Shown here: positions 27,501 through 36,500 of the stretch, piece by piece
How the letters are laid out: every line of letters starts with the position of its first letter
Numbering within the stretch: position 1 is the stretch's first letter
Source of the DNA: Chionis minor
Taxonomy: Eukaryota > Chordata > Aves > Charadriiformes > Chionididae
Length of the DNA: 64,000 nucleotides
Assembly (NCBI GenBank): GCA_013398295.1
Contig: VZSF01006850.1
Coordinates: forward strand, 182,080-246,079
Reading direction: 5' to 3'
Translations under genes and position numbers: made by a program
The notes under the pieces: model-generated
Seen by the model: the letters and a program-made list of their open reading frames with translations, nothing else
Database searches by the model: none
What the model was told of the DNA's origin: nothing

Positions 27501-30500
27501 CAAACAAAGCCTTCAAAAACCTGCTCTACTCCTCCCAGTCCGAATCTGTACGTATCCTTCCTTCCTCACCACGCAGGGAGAGTCCCAGGAGGGACTCTAA
27601 TGTTCTCAAAAGCGCGTGCTTTGTGAAAATACCTGAGTTTGTAGCAGTGGGACATGGTAGTGGCTTAACCGTTGTCGTGAATACAGTGGAGAGAATGGTG
27701 CGCTCTGCTCTCCCCGGCACTGTTTACCTCTGAACAGTCGGTTCACTCTGATGTTTCAGGTCTTGCGTGACATTTGCTGATGGTTGAGGAATGTCAAATG
27801 CAACCTCAGAAAGTTCGCTGTGCTGGAAATGCGTTTTCTGTAACTAAGTATTTTGCTTTATCTTTTGTAACAGAAAACGTTTCAGCGTTTGCCAAATAGA
27901 CCTTTCTAGAAAACTAAGCTATGTCAGAGGAGTGTCGTGAAATTGCATATGAACCTAGACGCTGTCTCTGTATTAATCTTAAATCTAAACAGAAAAAGTA
28001 ACTCAGATTATTTAGGACGTCTTTGTTTCTCTTAATACTTTCACGTTTTCAGTTTGGCTCTTAGTGATATTTCACTGCAGCTTCTGGGATGGGACTTACC
28101 TTTTTGTGTATTGGCTAAAAGGGCATGTGAGGCGTTCAGGGATGCGGTAGGATGGGCATGTGAACAAACAGTCGGTCATCAAATGTCATCCTGATTAGGA
28201 CAGCGAAGACTTTTATAAATATTAAAACCCTTTTTGTTTATAAAAGTATCAGATACGGTAAACCTAACTGTAAGGACAGGCAATGTTTTTGCGTATGATA
28301 GATGTGGCTTTTAATTGTTCCTTAGGGTAAAATTAAAACCTGGCTGAGTAGGAGAGAATTTATGCCTACGTTTGTTGTAAAAAGACCAATTTGATATTCA
28401 CGTCAGCCCTCGGAGGCTGGCTGTCTCCCCCGGACAGTGGATGAGCAGCCTGCACGCAGGTCCTATTTGTCATTGCGACGGGCAACGTCAGAGAGCCCTT
28501 CAAGACTTTCCAGCCTGACATGGTCATCACAAGGGTGGATGAGATAGCTGAAAGCGTGAGGCATTGCAGATAAATAAGATAAAAGTCCTTGGGAGGACTT
28601 TCAAAGCTATGGATGTATCTAAGATTCCCCTGAAAACACCAGCAGGTTTGGCCGGGAGGAGCTTAGAGAGCGCTCGCAAAATGGACAGGTAGCTGTTCTC
28701 TCCTTGGGCTGCCCTTCCGCGCTGCATCCTGCCGTAGAGATGCCCTCTCTGTGACTTGGCCTCTGTTCTCAGCAAATACTACACTGTAGTGTACTGAGCT
28801 AATTAGGGTAATTTGTCTGCATGTGGGAGTTTTGCTAATTTCCTTGAAAGGTGCCTCTGTGATGCAGCCACACCCGTTATAAATCCGTACTCGTTTAAGA
28901 GCAGCAGCCACCAAACCAAGCCACCCCGCAGCCCTCCCGCTGCTCCGAGCCAGCAAAACCTGCCTCTCTCGGCCATTGCTTGCTTTACCACAAGAAAGTT
29001 GCCTGGGAAAACCGTGGAATCGATAGGGTGACACAAGGTGGTTTTTAAATTGAAACAGAAAGCATATTCCCCAGTCAAGGAATCCCTTTTCAGAGCAAGC
29101 TGCTTCTTCAGCAGAGTAGTTCTGTGGTGCTTAACTTTTAAGATGTAAATGCTTCCATTAAAGACAGGGCTGTGATGAATTGGAGCCTGTAGAAGGAGGT
29201 TATTGGTTCAGCTCTCGTAGCAGGGTAGAGCACAAAAGTCGAGGACATCTCTGCGCTGACAATGACCCACTGAATTCTTCAGCAGTTTAAATTGCTCAGA
29301 AGCGTTATTAAGGTGTAGATTCACACCAAGCTCCTTACAGCAATTCATTTGTGAGAAGCTGAAAGCCGGCATTGTTATGCCCCAGCCTCTGTCTCTGAAA
29401 GAGAAGATAATTCTATCTCCAAGTGTAACTGATGAAAAATGCCATAGCTGCTCACCAGCCTTCAGGGTTATCTAGAGGGCTAGCAAAGCCTCCCAGCTGC
29501 AAGCCTGAGTAATAAACTACCACGATCGGATTTGAAGGCCTCTCTGCCTTCCGGGAGCCAGCAGTTTGCCGTTTTCTGAACGCGGTGTGTTCTCCCCTCC
29601 CAGGTGCTGTACCCTGTGTGCCATGTGCGTAATTTAATGCTCTGGAGTGCTGTTTACCTGCCATGCTCTTCCCCCTCGACGCCTGCTGATGACACCTGTG
29701 CCCCGTACCCTGTGCCAGGCTCTAGCCCTGAAGATCAGCCTCTGGGCAGGTGAGCCTAGAGCCCAGAAATCCCATCCTGTAAAGTAAGATCAACAGAGAA
29801 TATTGTGGGATATAAAGAGGAGAATACTTGTGGTGGGAGGGGAAGTGTTTTTCACAGGGTTATTTGTGGGACTGACCTGCCCGAAAGCAGTTTGTCGTTG
29901 TTTCAGTGTTGAAAGTTGTTAAGTTTCAGAGGTGATAACGTAACAGAGACAAGATTAGCAAATAGAATTAAGCTTTAGGTATTGCAGAGCCCTGTAAGAT
30001 TCCTTCTGTCCTTGTGGGATATAAGCTTTCATTTGGTTATCTCGAATTTGAGTTCTTTTTCTGTGTTGCATAACTATTTCTTTGCTTTTTTGTACAATGA
30101 TTCTGAGCACATGTTAATTAGGAGGTGCGACCAGACTTGTAAGCGTTCGTGCTTTGTGGTAAAGGGATTATTCTGGGAATGTTTGAAGTCTGATTGGAAC
30201 GTATTTTCCTGATGGCAAACAAAGAAAGTACTGAAGCAGCTCTGTGCTACAGATGGTCAAAATGTGCTCTGAGATAATACTTCACTGAAGTCCATTAGTT
30301 AGCAGATTGTTACTGTCCTAACTGGGGGGGGGGGGGGGTTTTTAAACAATAGAAGTTAAGCGTTTAAAAAAAAAAAAAAAAAAAATCCCCTGACTTTGGA
30401 TTTTGATTATTTGTACCTTTGTAGGCTACCAAAGACAAGATCGTTTGACAATCTGACGACAGCCTGTGATAGCAGCGTGCCTACAACCAATCGACGTAGC

Positions 30501-33500
30501 AGCGACCCCAGCCTCAACGAAAAGTGGCAAGAGCACCGCCGCTCCCTGGAGCTGAGCAGCCTTGGCAACCCTGGGGATGATCCCTTCGAGGGAGACGGCC
30601 TGAGTAGACAAGGCAGGGCTCCGGTAGGAGCAGAACTCTCTGTCGCAGCCGGTGTGGCAGAGGGACAGATGGAGAACATTTTGCAAGAAGCCACTAAAGA
30701 TGATGTTGGTCTGGAGGAGCACTTAAGGGGTAGCCTGGAGACAGCAGGTAAAGGGGATGAGGTTACCCTGGATAAGGAGAAGAGAACGGAGAACCTACAT
30801 CTCTCTGAAAAGGCTGAGGCGGATAAAGGGGTAGTAATGAACAATCCAGCATCCAATCCACATCCGGTTTCACAAGGTGCTTCTGAGCTTAAAGGACAAC
30901 AGGATGAGTGTGCTGATCTCAGTAACACCCTCCAGAAGTTACCTCAGCTGAAAGGACTACAGGCTCTTCCTTTAGAGGGCTTTGGAAATAGAGAGGCTCA
31001 AAAGAATACAGAGGAGGAAGGCGTTGGCAAGCTCGAAGGAGAAGCAGAGAGCCTGTACAGTGCAGCGCAGGCCAGCCTTCCGTTACCTCTTACGATCCCG
31101 CACGAGGCAAGAACATCCAACATTGAAAGTTCTACGGAAACCTTAACAGAGAGTGAAGCAAAGCAAGAGCTCGTTCCGAAGGGCCCATGCCACAGACCTC
31201 ACCTGATCGACAGCAGCGCTGATGGACTTCCACGAACTATGGAAAACAGGCCAGAGGGGGAGAGTGTGCTAGAGCTTCAAAAACTGGGAACAAAAGTGCA
31301 TAGGACTTCCGGTAGCAGCAACACACACATCCCGATGCCTTCCCCTTGTGCCTTGCCTTTAGCCGAATGTAAAGATGAGATTGTGTGTAATGGAGAGCTG
31401 GAACCTGAAAACAAGATGACGGAGAAGCCCGCAGGGTTTAGTATCACCCAGAAATACCACGCGACAAACGGACACTGTGTGAACGGAGAGGACGGTCGGA
31501 TCAAAGCCTCTCTGAGTCGGCAGGTCTCCGCAGCTAGCTGTAGTTCGGCGCAGTTTCACTTGAGGAACTTGCACCAAAAATGGATGTTTAGTCATCTGGG
31601 TAAGCAGCAGGCAGCCAGCAGCCCAGACCAACCTGCCAGAAGTCACCTGGACGACGACGGGATGCCCGTCTACACGGATGTTATCCAGCAGCGCCTGCGC
31701 CAGATAGAAACTGGCCATCAGCAAGAAGTGGAGACCTTGAAGAAGCAAGTGCAGGAGCTGAAGAGCCGGTTGGAGAGCCAGTTCCTGAACAGCTCCTTGC
31801 GCCTCAATGGTGATTATGGAGACGAAGTGGTAAGTGGAAATGGTAATTGGGCCACTGCTGGAAGCAGCGGGCTAGTTAGTCGTGTGCTGGGTCTTGTCAG
31901 CTCTTGGTTTGTTGGTCAGGTAGTGATTTTGGCCATGCAGGCTTTTATAAAACTCTCAAGGGCGTTCTGAAGAGGGCAAACAACCCACTGAGTACATGGC
32001 AAATGGCAATTAATGATGACTAATATTTTCACTGTGTTTCAGTTTGGCCAGAAAATGTAGTGAAGGTTTATTTCAAGATGGATGTTTCACACTGTGCTCC
32101 TACAAACCTGGACATACTTAAATTTGCCTTATTAAAAAAACCCCACAGTTGTTTTGCTGTTGTTTTAATATATGGACAAAGGTATTTTTCTAGGGATGTG
32201 AATGTGTCATTCCTTGAGACAGGAGCTTAGGGCTCATCTCCTGCTCCTTTGCATGGTTTTTGGGGTAAGAAAAATGCTGCAGCAGCAGCTCGAACCCAGG
32301 AACTTCAAGCCATCCCCTTTTCAGCGGGCTGGTCTGCTCAAGGCTCTTTAGCTGGAATAAACTAAGAGCTTTTGTGACAGCCTTATGTCAATGAGGCCTT
32401 TTCCCAGCAAATTAAGAATTTTAAGGGAGCTTTTAAATTGTTTGTGCTCTTACTTGGAAGTCATCAAAGTACTGACTTAAGTTTGAGGCGTGATTCAAAT
32501 ACAGTATGCTAATTGCTGAAGCAGTTAAGTGATCTGTGTCATTGCAGGTGCAAAAGAAATTTTAAAATCAGAAATGAAGTAAGTGTAACCCAGGTTCGGG
32601 ATCTCAGCAGCTAGCACGTTTTCTATATCTCTCTGTATGTCTTGGCTGTTTTTTTAAATTGCTTATCCCCTACCTGTTTTTTACCTAATTTCTCCTGCTC
32701 TTTTGACTGATAAATAATAATAAAAAGTCAAAAGAAATACAGTCACTGGCTTGAACTTACCACTGGTTCAGAGAACAAGCAGGAGCCCTGTTCTGCAGAG
32801 ACCTTTGCCCACAGAGCAGTTCTGCGGGTTGCTGCAAAACTTGGTTTTTTTCAAAGGCCAGTATTATTAGTTAAGTAAAATAAATGAAGAGGGGAGAGCT
32901 ACGTGGGGCGGCAGGCAGGCATGGGGAGAGGAAAAGGACGTGAAGGGGAAGGCGAGGAGACACAGGATCCCTGAGACAGAGGTTGTTTCTTCCAGTGGGT
33001 TTGCACACTGGGCAGAGCCTTGGCCTGCAGGTCCCGAGGTGGACTGAGCACCCAGCAAAAATTTCCTTTTCCTACATGCACATTGTAATGTGTTTTATAT
33101 GCCTGCAAAATTTAAAAAAAAAAATAAGAGGTTTCCAACTTTTGTTTATTCAATGTAATGTTGTTTAGAAGTGGCAGAGGTGCTGGATAGTCCCAGGTAC
33201 GTTTGTTGTGAAAAATGCTCAGAGCCTGCTCCTTTTGGGCATCCGTTTCAGCTCGGTGTCATTTCAATCGATGTGGCTTCTGTCACTACAACAGCTTGGA
33301 TTCCTTGGAGAAAGTTGGTCATTTGGCTTAATGTGTTATATATACTCCCATTTCTTTTATTTTTTTTTTAAGGGCCTTCACAAATTGCAGTGTAGGGCTG
33401 GATGCGGGAGAGAGCTGTCCTCTAGAAAATCCACCATTTTTAAGAGTCTGATCTCTATGGTCTATTTGTGCCCCAGCCTGGGAGTAAGAGGTTTTTCTTC

Positions 33501-36500
33501 TGGAGCTCCAGAAGTGGCCATTCTTCAGGCACAGAAAAACATTAACTCAAGAGTTCTTGCTATTTTTAACATGTTTTAAGGGCTGGCTAAGTTTTAATTC
33601 AGTTTTAATACAACTCTGCCCGGCTAGGCTATATTAAGGAAGCATTATTCCCCAAAAAACTATGCATGGAATATGTATGGCTCAAATTCTGAGTTTCCCA
33701 TGCATGATTTGGCTTGTATTCTCCAGAATTTTTGCCAACAAAAGGATATATGTATTACTAGTATTAATTTTGAAAGCGAAACAACCTTGGAAAGGAAACG
33801 CGACCGTGAAATTGGAGCCACAGATTGCAGCTTTTTTGGTTAATCACTCAAAAGTGTTGCCAGAACTCTGTGTTTAACACAGCAAAAGAGGGATTTTTAA
33901 ATCCATTTTACCTCACGTCATCCTGTCGTCAAAAACTGACCTGTTGAGGTTTTTTGAGTGGTCTGGGGGTGTTCGGGGTGGGGTTTGTTTTTTTTTTTGG
34001 CAATTCACAGCTGCGCAAACTGCTCCAGTGTTGATAGTCCTGTTGAAAAGGGTGCTCTTGTCTTTGGTGCCGTGTGTGTGCTGCAGGTGGGTGACTCTTG
34101 TGACACTCGCCCTTCCGGTGCAGACATGGCCGGCTCGTCCTCAGCAGGAGTTACCCTTCCCACTCCTCCCTACGACTGTCTGGTTTTTCTTTGTGTGGAA
34201 GCAGGAATATGGGAAGGTTCTGTTCAGCTGTGTTTGTTTGCCAACAGACTTCTATACCCGACTCGGAAAGCAATCTGGATCAGAACTGCTTGTCTCGCTG
34301 CAGCACAGAGATTTTCTCTGAAGCCAGCTGGGAACAGGTGGATAAACAGGACACAGAGGTACAGACTAAATCCCTGTAAATCGCTCATTCTTCCGGTAGG
34401 GTGCGATATTCATAATTCAAATTATCCTACAGCCTTTGGTCATGGCGCCACTTCCTGTGAACTATTTTCCTTGCATTTCACTCGTCTCTTCATACTTTAA
34501 ATATCGGTACCTGTGCCTATGAGCCCTCTGCTGTCTGTGTACGAGCTCCTTGCCAAGCTGTGGAAGGGATGGCTAGCTAAAGGAGCCTTAGGTGGACACA
34601 TGCGTGGTGAATATTTTTGACCTGGATGCTTCTAAAGCACAGAAAAAACCCCAGGGAGTTGGACTTTTTGACTTCATTTCTTTTTGTCTGAGGGGCATTT
34701 AGTGTATCTGCTCTCAAAGGGGGAGGTTTCTCCTGCCTGTCTTCAATTGTTGCAAACACTACGTTTGTGCTCTTAAAAATAGAGCAAGCGCTTTTCCTCC
34801 TGGCGCTTTGCTTTGAATTTGGGAGCTCAAATGTGGTGGGTTTGTTTCTAATGAGTCGTCCCCTCCTTGATAAATCGCTGTTTTCTTTCTCCCAGGTGAC
34901 GCGATGGCTTCCAGACCACCTTGCTGCACACTGCTACGGCTGTGACAGCACATTCTGGCTTGCCAGCAGGAAGCACCACTGCAGGTAACCTGGGCATCCC
35001 CGGAGGACGGGAGGGAGGGAGGCACCGCCATGGCTTCAGCTCTTCCCCTCTCCCGGTAAACCAGGAAAGGGTTTTCTTTTTGACATGTAGTGCTTTTCTC
35101 AAGGACGGATGTCGGAGTTTTAGAGTAGGGTTGTGCGTGCTCCTCAAGGAACCGCACTGCCGACCGGTTTCTCCCGTTCAGTTCCAGCTCATGCAGAGCG
35201 TATATTTAAAAAGCCACGTTCAGTGTCTGCTCTGCCCTGGCCTAAACAGATCTCACCTGTTTTCCTCAAACTGGATTTGGAGGCAGCTGGCCCAAACCCA
35301 CAACACCATTTAGCTTTTTAAGAAGGTGTAAATAATAATAATAATAAAATACTAGTTTCTCATCTTTGCATTCAATAATTCAGTGCTGCAACTACGTGAA
35401 TACCATCTTCTTCCCATTACTGGTTGCAAAGCTGCTCCTTTCCTTCTTTAACCGTTCTTCCCTCTTCATTAAATTGCTGTGTAAGAGAACCTGAGGAGGA
35501 CACCTATGGAAAATAAAAAGTTTTCTGTGTTATTCTTTGCCAAACGAATTGGCAGCAGAGGTTGCAGCAGAGGTTACAACAGATAACGCAGGCAGCAGGG
35601 GCTTAATGAAGAACAGGTGGCAGAGGCCTCCTGATTAGATCGTGCTCTAGTTAAAGTCAGAGAAGCTCAGATTCCTGAGGTATGTTTCAAATAAATCCCT
35701 GTTCCTTATTTCTGGACACGAGAAGACAATTACGAGAACCCTCATTTAACCAAATGACAGTTATCACATTTTGATGCTTTATTGCCCTTTGAAGTTGTAG
35801 AGAATTACAAACATCTCCCTTGGTTTGTGTCCATTTTGTATTTTGCTCCATTGAGTCGTCTTGTAAAGATAAACACAGGGAAGGATGAATAGAAGTTGAA
35901 TGGCTTTGGATTATATTTTTTTTCAGGTCCACTGTGTTTGCGCAAATTTCTATGTCTTGAGGCTTCAGATGAAAAGTATGATTGCTAAGCGCGCAGTTGT
36001 ACACACCTTAAGGGGTTTATAAGAGTTAAAATGGTGTTTTCCTTTGCCTTGCCCTAGTGGTGTCTGCTGTGGAGTGCACCCGTTCAGCGCTCCTGAGGCT
36101 GGCTGGCATTTGGCCTCTGCATTTTGGTGTCCTAGGCCCGGGCCCTGGGGAATTCCTGGCGCACGGGTGCACCCAGGACACCTCCAACACCATGAGGCAT
36201 TAAAATTGACTCAGGGTTTCCTGTTTGGTTGGAAATTTCCCTGTAGGGCCTTTGTTTCTTCCGCTTTTGGATGTCTAACCTGGGTTGACCAGGCTGTCCA
36301 CCAAAGTGCTGGTTGTTTATGGTAGAGACCAGTAAGGAATGGTAACTGACAAGAAACCTGAGTATTTCCATAATACACGTTTTCAAAACCCCAGTGATCA
36401 GCAGTCTGCTCCCCAGCTTACCTGAGAGTGAAAATGAGTTGAAAGCCACGCGCTGTAAGGCCTTGAGTGGGATAAGAATTGCCAGCTTCCTTCATTGCCA

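Noticed and set aside
33944..34500. Overlapping + strand open frames around the MTMR3 cassette exon
   Set aside because: These are other-frame shadows of the exon at 34248-34358 and its introns; only the frame giving [11 protein letters not shown] is consistent with splicing.
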